Shown: positions 38,377 through 51,413, counted from the first letter of the stretch. The stretch is 64,000 bases of DNA from Paramecium sonneborni (GCA_905182985.1 CAJJDN010000079.1:202180-266179), one strand, 5' to 3'. Numbers and translations: made by a program. The notes: generated by a model from the letters alone, not told the origin.

Positions 38377-39559
38377 ATGTTTACAACAAGATTTGTATAT
38401 AGATTTGCTAAATCTGTACCTGTGGTTGATGTTACATCTTTCCTTGCTAAGAAGGGTGATGCTTCATCATAATGTGCTTAAGTAGCAGAAGCATTACATA
38501 ATTATGGTGCTGTGTGTATTAAAGATCCAAGAGTTAATGATCGTCATAATGTTGATTTCTTAGATATGATGGAAAAGTATTTTGAATCTAGAGCTGCTAA
38601 ATTCTATAATAATGAAAAAGTATTAATATTATTTATCTCTCTAAAGGTTGAAGATATCTTTCCTAATTATGCTTATTAAGTTGGAGCAACACCAGAGTTC
38701 GTTGAAAAAGCTAGAACTCACAACAATGTTGTAAAATAATATACAAAAGAAAATGAAGCTTTAACTCCATAACCAGCTCCTTATGTAATTATTATATATT
38801 ACTATTTAAGGATGCCAAATGGAGATTCTTTTGGCCTATTGATGATTCAGGTAAACGAGTTAAAGATGAAGAGTATTATTATTATTATATGATCTTCATA
38901 TAGTTTTACACCTCCAAGATTTAGACCTAAAGATGTTCAATAATTTGGAGAAAGAATGGAATAATGGGGTAAAATGATGATAAATGGATGTTTAACAGTA
39001 GCAGAAATGGCTGCTATTGGTATGAGTATTCCATCTGACTCTTTTACAAGTAGAATGTAAAATGCTCCTCATTTACTTGCTCCAACTGGTTCTGATCTAG
39101 ATAGACATAAACCAGGAACTATTTTTGCTGGATTTCATTATGATTTGAATTTCTTAACTATTCATGGTAAAAGTCGTTATCCTGGTTTATATGTTTGGTT
39201 AAGAAATGGAGAGAGAATTTCTGTAGCTGTACCAGAGGGACATTTATTATTATAAGCTGGAGCTTAATTTGATTTATTAACTGGTGGATATGTAACATGT
39301 GGATATCATGAAGTATTTTATATACTCATCTATTTAGGTTATTTATACAGAAGAAGCCAGAAAAAAATATGAAGAAAATAAAAAAGCAGGAAAAAGTACT
39401 TGGAGAGTTTCATCTACTCTATTTTCACATATTAATTCAGATGTTACACTATAACCATTAGATAAGTTCGCTAAACCTGGATTACCTCCTAAATATAAAC
39501 CAATTAAAGCTTTCGATTAAGTTTAATAAGAATTAGAAGCCATCAAATTAAAATTATGA
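38377..39559 (+). CDS. 2-oxoglutarate/Fe(II)-dependent oxygenase (isopenicillin-N-synthase-like fold)
   Basis: The start is ATG 38377 (MFTTRFVYRFAKSVPVVDVT) and the TGA is at 39557-39559. Introns are at 38620-38646 (AAG end), 38785-38810 (AAG end), about 38888-38918 and about 39328-39352; all four restore one frame. The DIOX-N half starts VPVVDVTSFLAKKG and NYGAVCIKDPR. The catalytic half has FAGFHYDLNFLTIHG (H-x-D iron ligands), then LYVWLRNGERISVAVPEGHL and TCGYHEVIYTEEAR, whose His is the third iron ligand. An Arg-Ser pair expected for 2OG binding is best matched by RVSSTLFSH near the end. About 350 aa, normal. The basic, hydrophobic N-terminus could be a mitochondrial presequence. The substrate is unknown. 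Confidence 0.8.
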
Positions 39560-40066
39560 ACAACATATACAATCATTATGTATATGGTAAAAAAAATATT
39601 ATCAAAATCAATTCCTATTCTATACTTTTTATTATTATTCTTTTATTAAATTATCTATTCAAATTTGTTTAATAAAAATCTGAACATTTATCATTATTTA
39701 ATTTAGATAGAATCTATTTTCAAATAAGGTTTTCTTGAGATATAGATACAATTCTTTTGATATATTATTTATATAAATAATATATCAGAAGAATAATAAT
39801 CAGATTAAATAAATAGTATTGCTGAAGAATTTAACTAAAATTAGAATTATTAAAATATATTAATCATTAGAATTCCAAGGAATTGAAGAATTATTAATTA
39901 ATACAATAATGTTAACTAATTTATTATATTATTAATTTTAGGAAATTAGAAAAGTAATATTTGTTAATGTATAAAAAGTTTAAGATTGGGATAATTTTTA
40001 ATACCGAGGATAATGAAAAATATGTGTTTAATTAATTATTAATATATAAATATTTAATAATAAAGA
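39560..40066. other. Intergenic region containing a long palindrome
   Basis: This is non-coding AT-rich sequence between the oxygenase and PA200 genes, which point the same way. Its only distinct structure is the 44-nt inverted repeat at 39751-39794. Confidence 0.5.
39751..39794. repeat. 44-nt loopless near-perfect palindrome
   Basis: The two 22-nt arms (left attcttttgatatattattt then at; right the reverse complement) meet at 39772/39773 with no spacer. Only one position differs, and it would be a G-U wobble in RNA. It sits 192 bp after the oxygenase stop and 273 bp before the PA200 start. Confidence 0.85.
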
Positions 40067-43000
40067 ATGTTAATTCATTTACCAAAATGTGCATAATTGA
40101 TTCAAAATGAAAGATCTCTGGAGTATGACAGATTAACAAAAAGATTAGAGAAATCAATAATTGAGAATTCTCTTTATAGATTAGCTGTGGATATAAAATT
40201 TTTGTAAGGATTTTATTCTGTACATTCCTTCAATCAAGAGGAGAAGGAGAAGCTATTTGCTTTATTAATAGAATACAGTCTTCAAAAGTATATTTATAGT
40301 ACAAAACATTTATTCTAAACTCCATGCACTCCAAAAAAAATAAAATTATTTCTGTCAGCATTTACAAAGAAGATATGTAATAATATTTAGATCAAGTATG
40401 AGGATTTGAGATAAATTTATGACGAAGTGAATCAGAATGGTTTAGATACAACATTTGATAACACTGATTAGTAAATAAGAAGAGGAATTTAATGTTTATA
40501 AGAGTAAGATTTTTAAATTTACAAATAGATTTTTTGCATTGTTTCGTCATTTAATTCCACCAAGTTATTTCCCCTAATTAATAGACAATTATTTATAAGG
40601 AGAGAATCTTAATTAAAGATTGTTTAGAGTGGTTAAATCTGAACCAATATCAACTTATACAAAGAGTTTTGAAATGTTGATCGAATTTAAAAAGTCTTCT
40701 CATGTAATAAGACAGATGGACCCTTTCTTAATTGCTTAATTAATTTCGTATTATTTAATAGATATATTTAGTTATCGTCCTGATTTACCTATTGATAATT
40801 ATTTAGACTTCATTTTAGAGGATATCTATAATAGTTTTATTGTACTTTTATTAAATATCTAAAACTTAACTAATATGAATCCAATTCAAATTCATCATGG
40901 AAGTATGAGACCTTAAGATTTTATTTAACCATTGGTTTATTTGATTGGATCATCATAAACTAGAAATAAAGTATGGGATACTATTGAAAGAATGTTTTTA
41001 GTTATTTCTGATTTGATTCATCCAAATAATGCAACAACAAATGATTTTGTTTTCTCTTTTTTTTACATGTTTGTTAAAACATTTGTTGAGAGAGTTGAAG
41101 CTTAAAATTAATCATCAGAAAAAAATTAAGAATAATAAGAGAATGTTTTAGATAGTACAATTATATATAAATTATAAAGATAATATATTTACAAAAGATG
41201 AGCAATTATTTTTATAAGATGAAGAGATGAATGATATGGATGAAGAAGAAGAAGAAGAAGATGAAGATAGTAATGATAAAGAAAAAATATTTGATAAAAA
41301 AGAATTTATGATCGATTAAGAAGGCATTGATAAATTTATTTCAATAGTCAAACCTCATTTAAAATATTTAATCTATTAAAAAAATAGATTTAAAATTTAA
41401 GTTGCAGGAATCTATAAAGTAAATTTTTACAATTAATAGATAAGTCATTATGTAAATTGAGACCTAAAGAAATTTTACCTTATGTTATGGAATAAATTTA
41501 ATTAGCATTAGAAAGAGATGATTTAAAACCTTTACTTATTATTCATATCATTGAAAAAATATTTAAACCAGCAATACAATTTGATTAATATCCTTAAATA
41601 ATTAATTATATTCCATTCATTTTAAGGCAAACCACCAATTTCATATTAGATAATGGAGAATACATATGGAGATTTTATGATATTCTATTCCAATATATCC
41701 CTATTTATGATATTAAGGATTTAGAAACTCAATATCCAAATGTTAATCTATAAGAAGGTATTCATTACTTTGATTATTAGAAATGTAAATTGAAGATATT
41801 AATTTTTATTAAATTACTTAAGAAATTAGTGATCTGGCATTAGAGGCTTTTAGAAAATATGTTTCAACTTTCGAATATAGTGATGTCAAGTATCATATTA
41901 GTCAAAGAGGTTCAGAAATTATATTTTCAACAAGAAATAAATTCTATAATTTTGTATTTTAGAGTTCTAAATCTAATTATAAAGAAATAGTCAATATTTT
42001 ATGCAATTATTTAGATGATAAAATACTTAATAATCTATCTGATAATTTTGTATTAGTGATGTAAGCAATAATCTTAAGAGATCCTAATGTTTTAAAGGAT
42101 ATTTTAACTATTATTGAAAATCAACTCTTAAGACAAAATAAAGATCATTACGAATTTAATATTTCAAATATTACAACAATAAGAAATTATTTAATTATAA
42201 TCTATGAAATTATATAATTTTCAGGAAGTGTTAATAAATAATACTACTAAACTTTGAAATGTATAATAGATCTAAGTTTGAAACACGAAGAAACTAAAAT
42301 ATAATAAGCAGGATAAAATATTTTAGCTTGTTTACTAATGAGTTAAGCAGCTATCCATATTCAAGATTTTTAATTTACTAATGACCCTAATATTTAATTG
42401 GATTGGTTAAAATTAAAATAAAAAGGAAAAAATGAAAAATATTTACCAAAATGGTAAGAAATCAATGATTAAGAATTTATTAAATAAATTATGGATGATT
42501 ATTATCATCCTTGTCTTTAATAAATTAGAGAAATTATTGTTTAAAAAAAAGAAAGCAAATCCTTCCTTGATTATGTATAGAATGATTTTTTATCACAATA
42601 TGAATAACAATATTAATTGGATTCAAAATAAAATAATTAATAAATAGAGCTAAGAATAAGAAAGAATTTATCTTTAAATATAGACATTATTCATGCATTT
42701 ATAAGACCACTTTACTTTAGAATGAAATAGTATAATGAAAATTCAAGTGAAGTATTTAAGCAATTTTAAGAGTAATATTGTTTTGGTGTTTTAAACAATA
42801 TGTATGATGAAGTAATAATTTAACTATTGTTTAGGTGATTTAATTTTGTGTAGATTTTGTGCCTGTCTACATTAATAATGGATTGGCTTTAGATGGAAAA
42901 TTGGCTACTAGTTTTATCAATATTATTAAATTATTAATACATGATACTTCTGATAAAATTTAGAGATTAGGAAAATGGTTATAGGTGAAAACAAGATCAT

Positions 43001-45866
43001 CGGATACAAATAAGATTAAATTTTACAACAGATTTTAAGCATAGATGTTTTATACATATTTACTCAATAATAGAATTGATTAAATTTATAACAACTAAAT
43101 AATGAATCAGTAAAATAAAGAGTATTTCTTAAAATTAATTTAGATTATTATTAATATCAATACCATTTTTATTTGATTCTAATGAATTTAATTATAAAGT
43201 TAATTGGATTTGGCTATCAAGTAGAATGGAATTATTAGATGATAGAGAATGGTTATATGAATTATTTTAAAAATTGTATGAGCAATTAAAAACAGTTTTT
43301 AAAAATAAATGGTTTAATTAATAATACATTGAAACTTTGAATGAAACTGAAAAATAGAAACTATCTCTTTTTTAAAATCATTTTACAAAAGGATTTGCAA
43401 ATTTTGTTAGTATAGTTTCAAATTTAAATCCTGGAATGTTTTTGGAATCTTATTAAATTTTTGATGGTGTTTATCAAAGTATATAGTTTTAATATTATTT
43501 AGGTTTGATTGATAAAGTAAATAGAGCAGATTTTAATTTAGATGTTTTAAGTTTAATATAAAAAATATCATAAGCTTGTGTTGAATTAAATTAAGCTGAT
43601 TTTGCAAGAAAAAATAGTAAATAATAAAATATTATTATAGTTTTGATTATAAAAAATTAAGAAGTTTAAAAATATGTTGATTCTATTTTTGAACAAAGAA
43701 TTTAATATTGGTAAGAATAGCAAACAAAAATAAGTAGAAATTTGGATAGTCTAAATGATAGATTAACATAAATAGTTGAACTTTGGTTGAATATTCCAAT
43801 TGATGCAGCAACATCAAGATAATTAATCACAAATGGTTGTGCTCTATTATTAATGAGAACAGATTAGTTACCTTAATTAAATGAGAAAGTTATTCTAAAA
43901 GCTTTTAATTGTTGTATAAGTTAAGAATTTAATATTCGAAGTTTAGGAAAGCTATTATTATATAGATTAATTTAGATTTGTGTTTTTAAGAATAAATCAT
44001 ACAAATATATAATAAGAAAACCAGAAGATTTCTAAAATACTAAAATAACTTTAGATTAATATAATATCTTTAGATTTATATTGCCAGAGGATTAAATCTT
44101 TTATAAATTGAATGATTTTCATAGGAAAGGTAAAATATTATTATACAATTAACTTAAATATACTGATATAAAGAGAGAAGAAGCTAAAAAAGAATTTAGA
44201 ATTCTTAAATCAATAAGTCCAGAGTAATGGCATCAATTTATGAACCTAATGATTATAGATTAAAGTGTGTTAGATTAACAACAATCATAGTAACCAATTA
44301 TGTTATTCTAATTTAATTAAGATAAATCATCAATTGCAAATTTGTTCAATGATGTTGATAACTAAGCTAATGAACAATTCTTTTATAATTCATATATGCA
44401 AGCACCTATTAGATTTAGTTTATTGTATAAAAAAGTTTAGTTTATGAAATATCTATTTGCTATTACAGATTATGAAATATTTAATCATACAAAAGATTTG
44501 ATAGATCAAAATAATTTAGATTAATTATCCTTTTAAAGAATTTATTTATCAGGTTTATTATATGCATTACATTCATCTTGGAATTGTTAATGCAAATAAG
44601 AGATAATAGACTATTGCATGAATAAATTTGAAAAAATAATTATGGATTAATCTAGAGATGAATTTAAGACATTTTAATATTATTTACATGTTGCCTTATC
44701 CAGATGTGATCTAAGAAAATAAGAATAATTCTTAAATGCAATATTAGATAAGATTCAAAAAGAAAATGATAATAAAAAGTTGAGATGGATATTCTTATTC
44801 TACACTATAATTGAATCTAAGAAACATCAATAAATTAAATTATTAGATAACATATTATAAACTAATTTTGATTATTCAAATCTTAAAGCCGTTTAAACAT
44901 TTATTCCCCTTATTATTGATTAATAGAACAAATATCCTCATAATATTGAATTATTACAAGAATTTGGCATAATAGAATAATTCAGATAATAAACTGCTAT
45001 TTTAGTAGAATCGAAATATTTCATCTTTGAAAATTCAGAGTTGTTTACAAAAGGACTTAATATTTTAGTAAATTAATTTTAGTAATAAAATATAAATGGT
45101 AAAATAAATATTATAGAAACATTGTTTGAAAGTTGGAAATCTAAGAAGTTTTTTATTAATCCATATATCCTTCAAAAAATGTAACCAATTGTTGAATATT
45201 TACTAACAATAAATGAAGAGAATAATTTATAGTAACTCACACAAGGATTGTAGATGTTTTCAAATATAAGAATTAAAGAATGTACTATTGCTTTAATTTA
45301 ATTAACTTTGAATTTATTAAAAGTTTCATCAAATACTGTTAGAGTTAGATAATTGAACTTTTTAAAAGTAACTTAATTAATTTTTAAATCATAGATTCTC
45401 ACTAAAGAGATTTTACATATTAATAGGCCTGAAATTCTTGAGAATATTGTACACTATTTACTAGATGAAAATAAAGTAGTCATGTAATCATGTTTTGATT
45501 TAACAACATAATTGATTCAATAAATGACTTTACAAGAAGTAAATAGTTAATTGGAAATCTATATAAAATAAGTAATTTTAAACTTAATCTTAGTCGACAA
45601 ATAAAGAAACTGAATTATAAGGAAAATAAGTGCTTATGGCTATGATTATGGCACATCCACGATATACTTAACCATGGATTAATAAAATCTTGAAAATAGT
45701 TTTGGAAAAATAGAATAAATTGTAATCATAATAAAAGACATTTGCAGCAAACTATTTGAAATTGTATAGAGCAAATTAATTGATGGAAATAGAAGAAGTT
45801 TAAATAAATATAGAATTCATTGAAAAAATGAGTGAGTTGTCGAATCCTTATAATTATTTTGCTTGA
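40067..45866 (+). CDS. PSME4: Proteasome activator PA200 / Blm10 family
   Basis: The start is ATG 40067 (MLIHLPKCAQLIQNERSLEY) and the TGA is at 45864-45866. About 1,880 aa of HEAT-like alpha-solenoid, close to PA200's 1,843. Family-like segments are FFALFRHLIPPSYFP, VWDTIERMFLVISDLIHPNN, FVFSFFYMFVKTFVERVE and an acidic loop at about 41220-41270 (DMDEEEEEEDEDSND), a position where PA200 proteins also carry an acidic insertion. The extreme C-terminus is NPYNYFA; PA200/Blm10 end in YYA, the HbYX-type tail that docks in alpha-ring pockets and opens the 20S gate. Introns include about 40507-40531 and 41155-41179 (AAG end); more are likely. PA200 caps proteasomes that degrade acetylated histones and small proteins in animals and yeast; here the role is inferred from family. 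Confidence 0.85.
41222..41282 (+). other. Acidic low-complexity tract within PA200
   Basis: GAA/GAT codon run coding MNDMDEEEEEEDEDSNDKE. It resembles the disordered acidic insertion found in other PA200 proteins; length polymorphism is likely because the GAA repeat can slip. Confidence 0.6.
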
Positions 45867-45874
45867 GACATCAT

Positions 45875-45909
45875 ATATCATATATAAATAAATATCATAT
45901 ATAAATAAA
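45875..45909. repeat. Two tandem copies of a 17-bp AT-rich unit
   Basis: atatcatatataaataa occurs twice back-to-back immediately after the PA200 stop codon (8 bp downstream). It is probably a 3'UTR simple repeat. Confidence 0.7.
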
Positions 45910-45985
45910 AAATCTTAAATTTATAAACAACTTTATGTTAATAAAATTCTTCGAATACTTTTATTATAAATTATATTTCAATTTA

Positions 45986-48900
45986 ATGGACTTATAAATA
46001 AAAAAGTTAACAACGGTGATTAATTAATTAAACAATAAATTGGAGCTATTACAACATATCTAAAATTTTGAATACAAACAAATTTCAGATGTAATGAAAG
46101 TATTTAAAAAATATTGTAGCTTTTATTAGAATTAAATTAAGTGAATGCTGAAATATGTCTTATGATACAGTCTGTGATTAATATTGATGTAAGTTAATTA
46201 ATGGACAAGATTTTTAATTGTCTGTAAAATTTATTGGTTCATGTACTATAGAATAGAGAGTAGTTGAATTATAAGAAAATGGATTAAAAGTGTTAATCAA
46301 TTTAATATATTGATGTATGTTTATAGAACTTAAGCACATAATAAAATTTATTAGGAGGAGTGGCTGTATAAAAATAAGGAAATCCAACATTAAAAGTGAA
46401 AAATATTACATAAGTACCTTGGTATGATGCATCTTAAGGGATTCATTTTCCTAAGAAATATATTGATAAATATACATGTACAACTGAAGATTATTTTATG
46501 AATTGTTCAAAAGCATTAACTGATTAATCAATTAGATAGTAGGAATTTGATAGTATCCTTTAATTTGCAAATGAATCAATTGCAATGATGGGAGAGGCAT
46601 TATAAAATAAAATATCACATGAATATAAGGGGAAAGGGAAACCAGAAGAATTAGAGAAGTTGATGAATACTATAAAATTTAAAAAAGAAGATATAGATAA
46701 AATAATGAAAAGCGTTGATTTAGATTTATTGAAGGATAAGGTGGAAAATTACGAATATGTTGAATAAGAAATAAAACATCATATAATATAAGTTTAGAGG
46801 GAAACAGCAGAGAGAGTATTTACTATATGTAAATAATTATTCAAGGAATAAATTAAGAAAGGTAAGTATTAAACATAAAGTCAGTTTAATAAATAGATGA
46901 CTTTTTAAAAAGGTGATGAATGTAGATGTTCAATATATGTTGATGAAATTGTATTTCTTTAAAATAAGATTGAATCTTAATCTTAATTGACAAATAGGTA
47001 ATTATCGGAATTGAAAGAGAAGGATCGTATAATATAAGATATGGAATTATAGATGAAACTTTTTGAAGGTTAATTGAAATAGTATATATAAGAGAAACAA
47101 GATTTGAAATAAAAAATAGATTCATAGTAAAATATATAAAGAAGAAGTTCAGTAATGTAAAGACAATAAAGTTTTGCTAGAAATATTTAATAAATTGAAG
47201 AGTATTATTAGGATTAATAATCTTCAAGTCCAAATAGAAAGATGTCAAGGGAAGATAAGGTATCATAGAATAGAATGACAAAATCTTAGATTTCATTGCC
47301 ATTATAATAATTAAATGAGAATTTAGATAATGAATAAATTAATAATCTTATACATAAAGATAAAATGATAGAGAGATTAATAATATTAACAAATGCTTTG
47401 GATAGATAAAATAAAGAAAAAAGATTATCATAATTATAATATGTAGTAGAAACGAAAGGAGATAGATAATTGATGGATATGATTGATTTAATAAGAGATA
47501 TTGAAGAAAATGATTTATAATTTAAAGATACAAAATCATTTTGTCATAGTCAATAAGATTTTGATGATTCTCATTCACCTATTAATATGACTAAACATTA
47601 TCATTCTTAACATATTGTTGATTAAGGTGAAATACCAACAATTAGATAAAAATTCTAATCTACTAGAGATTTAAACTCTCCAAAAATATAAAGATTAGAA
47701 TAAATTAAAGAAATTGATGAAAATAAACATATTTTATTAATTCCAATTGAATAAAATAATCCAAAAAGAAAATAATCGAAAAATACTAGTCAATCTAGTT
47801 TTAATGATAGTAACTAATAAATTGATGATGTATCTCCAAATATTAGATAAAAATAAAGACTTACTAGAACAAAATCTAACCATTAAAAAATATTTGAAAA
47901 TAAAACAGAAAAAGTTAAAAGAACAAGTTCTATTAAATTAAAAATTAATAGAAAAATATCAAATTAAAATACTTCCAATGATATTCTATCAAATCCTTAT
48001 GGAGCTTCAACTGCATAACCATTAAATTCAGGTAGTTTTACTGAAAGATTACAATCAAAAATTAGCACTTTAAATGATGATTAATTCAAATTTGAAAAAA
48101 ATATAGAAAATGATGATACTTAAATGAAATCCTCATTAAATAATCATAGTCTTCATGATAAAACTAATACTAATCCATTATAATCAGGTTTAACAACTTA
48201 ACATCACACTCCTAATAATTCTTCTCGATTAACAAAATTGAAATCAATAAATTAAAATAGTGATAATGTTTCATCTAAATTTATCTCTAATTCAAAGATT
48301 GTACCTGAAATAAATGTTTAAAATGCAATATAAAACCTTTAGTAAACCAAATTTTAAGAACTATAAAATTAAATTTAAGAAACATTTTAAATTTAAGAAG
48401 AAAATGATAAACTAATTAAAAAATAATCTTTGGCTTCTCATAATAATAATAATGGTTTCTAAACAAAGTAATCATCTTTACAAAATAATTAAATATAATA
48501 AGCTGTTACTTAAAAAGAATCCTCTTCTATCAATAACATAAATGAAACAAGAAGATCTTAAAGATTTAATTAAAATACTGCTACTCCTAATTTAGATGAT
48601 AATAATGGCGAATCTAGTAATAGATCACTTAGAAAAATAAGTCGATAAAATATATCTTCTAATTCTAATTAAAGAACTGTTGGAAATGAATCCGTTAATT
48701 TATAATCTTATAGATAAACTCTTCTGGATCGTTTGACATCCTAGAATGATATAAGACCATAGTTTACAAATCATAAAACTTAAACATCAAATGAAAACTT
48801 AGAATCCAAAAAATAAGATGTATTTATTAAAGATTATAACAAAAAATAAAAGGAAGATTTTGAAAATAAATAAAAAGAAGAAAGAGTGATGTTTGATTAA

Positions 48901-49307
48901 AATTTGTTTGATATTGCAGAATAATAGGAAGAACAAATCATTAAATATGCATTAAATAATACTTAAGGATATATGATATCTCAAGAAATTAATGATTCAA
49001 TCATCAAGTAAATGTATCAAAATTTAAAGGAGAATGGAACTCAGATTAGTCAAACTATAAATAAATTTTATCAAAAATAGGAAAATTAAAATATCAATTT
49101 CCAAGATTTTTAAAATTTTGTCTCTAAATTCCAAAACTTACATAAAAGATGTGGAAAAGATTGTATTCATGTCACAAGGTATTTATTTTAGTTTTAATAA
49201 GATTTTATATGAGATTAGGATTTATACCAATTAAATATTTAAATAAAAGAAAAGCAATGAGATTAGCAAAACCAGTTGTATTGCCAGGATTCCCTAAGGT
49301 AAATTGA
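45986..49307 (+). CDS. Long coiled-coil, Q/N/S-rich protein, unknown
   Basis: The start is ATG 45986 (MDLQIKKLTTVINQLNNKLE) and the TGA is at 49305-49307, about 1,060 aa. The N-terminal ~290 residues are helical (LLLELNQVNAEICLMIQ, LEKLMNTIKFKKEDIDKIM, VQRETAERVFTICKQLF). They include a small Cys patch (GDECRCSIYVDEIV) and a clear coiled coil (LSELKEKDRIIQDMELQMK). The middle ~600 residues are low complexity with many S, N and Q. The end is basic and distinctive: LHKRCGKDCIHVTR, then RLGFIPIKYLNKRKAMRLAK and VVLPGFPK. Introns include about 46863-46897 and one near 49178-49200 ending AAG. It is unrecognised; the composition suggests a cytoskeletal or basal-body-type scaffold, which is a guess. 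Its 3' part (from 48719) is repeated in the duplicated block. Confidence 0.65.
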
Positions 49308-49895
49308 TTAATAATTATAAATCTTATTTTCTTTTATATATATTTCTCAAGATATGTTTGAATTAGCTAATGTCTTGCTAATAATTGGACCTTATGATGT
49401 TATTAATAGATGTCCTAAAATTAATATTATATTTTAATACCATCAAAAACTGCTTAAAGATCTTAATTTGTCTTCAAAAGTGGGGCAACTTTTTCCCATT
49501 ATCCTTTTTTTGGATTTAAAACATCTTCTTTTTCATCCTTGAAGATATTTTCATGTCCTTGTATTTTGACTCTCTCTCCTAATTTACTTCCAGGAGCAGG
49601 TCTCATCAATTCTACTTTTGTATGAGCTGCATCAGATGCACATAAAACCATACCATTAGACATAAAACCTAAATAAAATAAAGATGTAATATACCTGCCA
49701 ATTTTCTTGCTTTAAGATTTACTAATACTAAAACTTATCCTGTCATTTCTTCAATAGGCACAAATTATTATAATCCTGATGCTATTTATCTAATTTCTCC
49801 TCCAATATCAATTTCTTCACAATACAATTTATCTGATTCTTCATGCTTGAATTTAAAATCAAAATACCTTCCAGACTTTTTTTAATTCACCAACT
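48719..49895. repeat. First copy of a 1,177-bp exact duplication
   Basis: It matches 49897-51073 with an offset of 1,178 bp, the two copies being separated by one N. It contains the 3' end of the coiled-coil gene and the C-terminal part of the tRNA-binding gene. The two junctions share actctt microhomology. A single true copy is likely. Confidence 0.92.
49347..49895 (-). pseudogene. Truncated duplicate of the tRNA-binding-protein gene
   Basis: This is the C-terminal two thirds of the gene at 50525-51336, repeated exactly and cut at the N (49896), so it has no start codon or N-terminal Q-rich region. It includes the same stop codon (49347-49349) and introns. It almost certainly exists only because of assembly duplication and should not be counted as a second gene. 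Confidence 0.85.
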
Positions 49896-49896
49896 N

Positions 49897-51073
49897 CTCT
49901 TCTGGATCGTTTGACATCCTAGAATGATATAAGACCATAGTTTACAAATCATAAAACTTAAACATCAAATGAAAACTTAGAATCCAAAAAATAAGATGTA
50001 TTTATTAAAGATTATAACAAAAAATAAAAGGAAGATTTTGAAAATAAATAAAAAGAAGAAAGAGTGATGTTTGATTAAAATTTGTTTGATATTGCAGAAT
50101 AATAGGAAGAACAAATCATTAAATATGCATTAAATAATACTTAAGGATATATGATATCTCAAGAAATTAATGATTCAATCATCAAGTAAATGTATCAAAA
50201 TTTAAAGGAGAATGGAACTCAGATTAGTCAAACTATAAATAAATTTTATCAAAAATAGGAAAATTAAAATATCAATTTCCAAGATTTTTAAAATTTTGTC
50301 TCTAAATTCCAAAACTTACATAAAAGATGTGGAAAAGATTGTATTCATGTCACAAGGTATTTATTTTAGTTTTAATAAGATTTTATATGAGATTAGGATT
50401 TATACCAATTAAATATTTAAATAAAAGAAAAGCAATGAGATTAGCAAAACCAGTTGTATTGCCAGGATTCCCTAAGGTAAATTGATTAATAATTATAAAT
50501 CTTATTTTCTTTTATATATATTTCTCAAGATATGTTTGAATTAGCTAATGTCTTGCTAATAATTGGACCTTATGATGTTATTAATAGATGTCCTAAAATT
50601 AATATTATATTTTAATACCATCAAAAACTGCTTAAAGATCTTAATTTGTCTTCAAAAGTGGGGCAACTTTTTCCCATTATCCTTTTTTTGGATTTAAAAC
50701 ATCTTCTTTTTCATCCTTGAAGATATTTTCATGTCCTTGTATTTTGACTCTCTCTCCTAATTTACTTCCAGGAGCAGGTCTCATCAATTCTACTTTTGTA
50801 TGAGCTGCATCAGATGCACATAAAACCATACCATTAGACATAAAACCTAAATAAAATAAAGATGTAATATACCTGCCAATTTTCTTGCTTTAAGATTTAC
50901 TAATACTAAAACTTATCCTGTCATTTCTTCAATAGGCACAAATTATTATAATCCTGATGCTATTTATCTAATTTCTCCTCCAATATCAATTTCTTCACAA
51001 TACAATTTATCTGATTCTTCATGCTTGAATTTAAAATCAAAATACCTTCCAGACTTTTTTTAATTCACCAACT
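49897..51073. repeat. Second copy of the 1,177-bp duplication
   Basis: It is the same as 48719-49895 and continues into the intact 5' part of the tRNA-binding gene. The plus-strand piece (49897-50485) is the headless 3' end of the coiled-coil gene and carries no start. Confidence 0.92.
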
Positions 51074-51336
51074 CTTATATCTACGCTAACAAAATCTGTA
51101 AATGGTCCAAAATCTTGAGGGGGAGCCTGCTATTAAAGTTATTATTATTAAGGTTTCTTTTTTCCTTATTATTGTTGTTCCTTTTTTTTAGGTTATTTTT
51201 CAGGCTATTCTTGTTTTAATTGAGGATCAGGTTATTATTCTACATTTGGATTTTATTCATTCTCTTGTTTGACATTGGTTTAATCTTATGTTTGAACTTC
51301 GACTTAGTTTTATGTAATTTAGGATATTTCACTCAT
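50525..51336 (-). CDS. EMAPII/Arc1-like tRNA-binding protein (AIMP1 family)
   Basis: The start is ATG 51334-51336 (MSEISQITQNQVEVQTQDQT) and the TGA is at 50525-50527. The N-terminal ~85 residues are Q/K/P-rich and likely bind nucleic acid or other synthetases. The tRNA-binding OB fold follows: FTDFVSVDIRVGELKKVWK, LYCEEIDIGGEIRQIASGL, QVLVLVNLKARKLAG, FMSNGMVLCASD, VELMRPAPGSKLGERVKI, a linker WEKVAPLLKTNQDLQAVFDG, then the EMAPII-type end GPIISKTLANSNIS. Three introns are needed: about 51028-51056 (AAG end), about 50855-50880 and about 50590-50616. The protein is about 236 aa. It lacks a synthetase catalytic domain, so it is an Arc1p/AIMP1-type cofactor or an EMAPII-like protein rather than a full MetRS or TyrRS. 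Confidence 0.88.
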
Positions 51337-51413
51337 TTTAAAAATGTACTTAAATTTACGAATTAAATTCTTAAATTTCGATATAAAAAATAGTGAAAGA
51401 ATTATATATAATA

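Noticed and set aside
39751..39794. Reading the palindrome as an IES remnant
   Set aside because: IESs are excised from macronuclear DNA and have TA-bounded ends with a short consensus, not a loopless 44-nt palindrome; without germline sequence it cannot be supported.
49347..49895. A second tRNA-binding-protein gene
   Set aside because: Exact copy of the real gene, cut off at a single N; best explained by assembly duplication.
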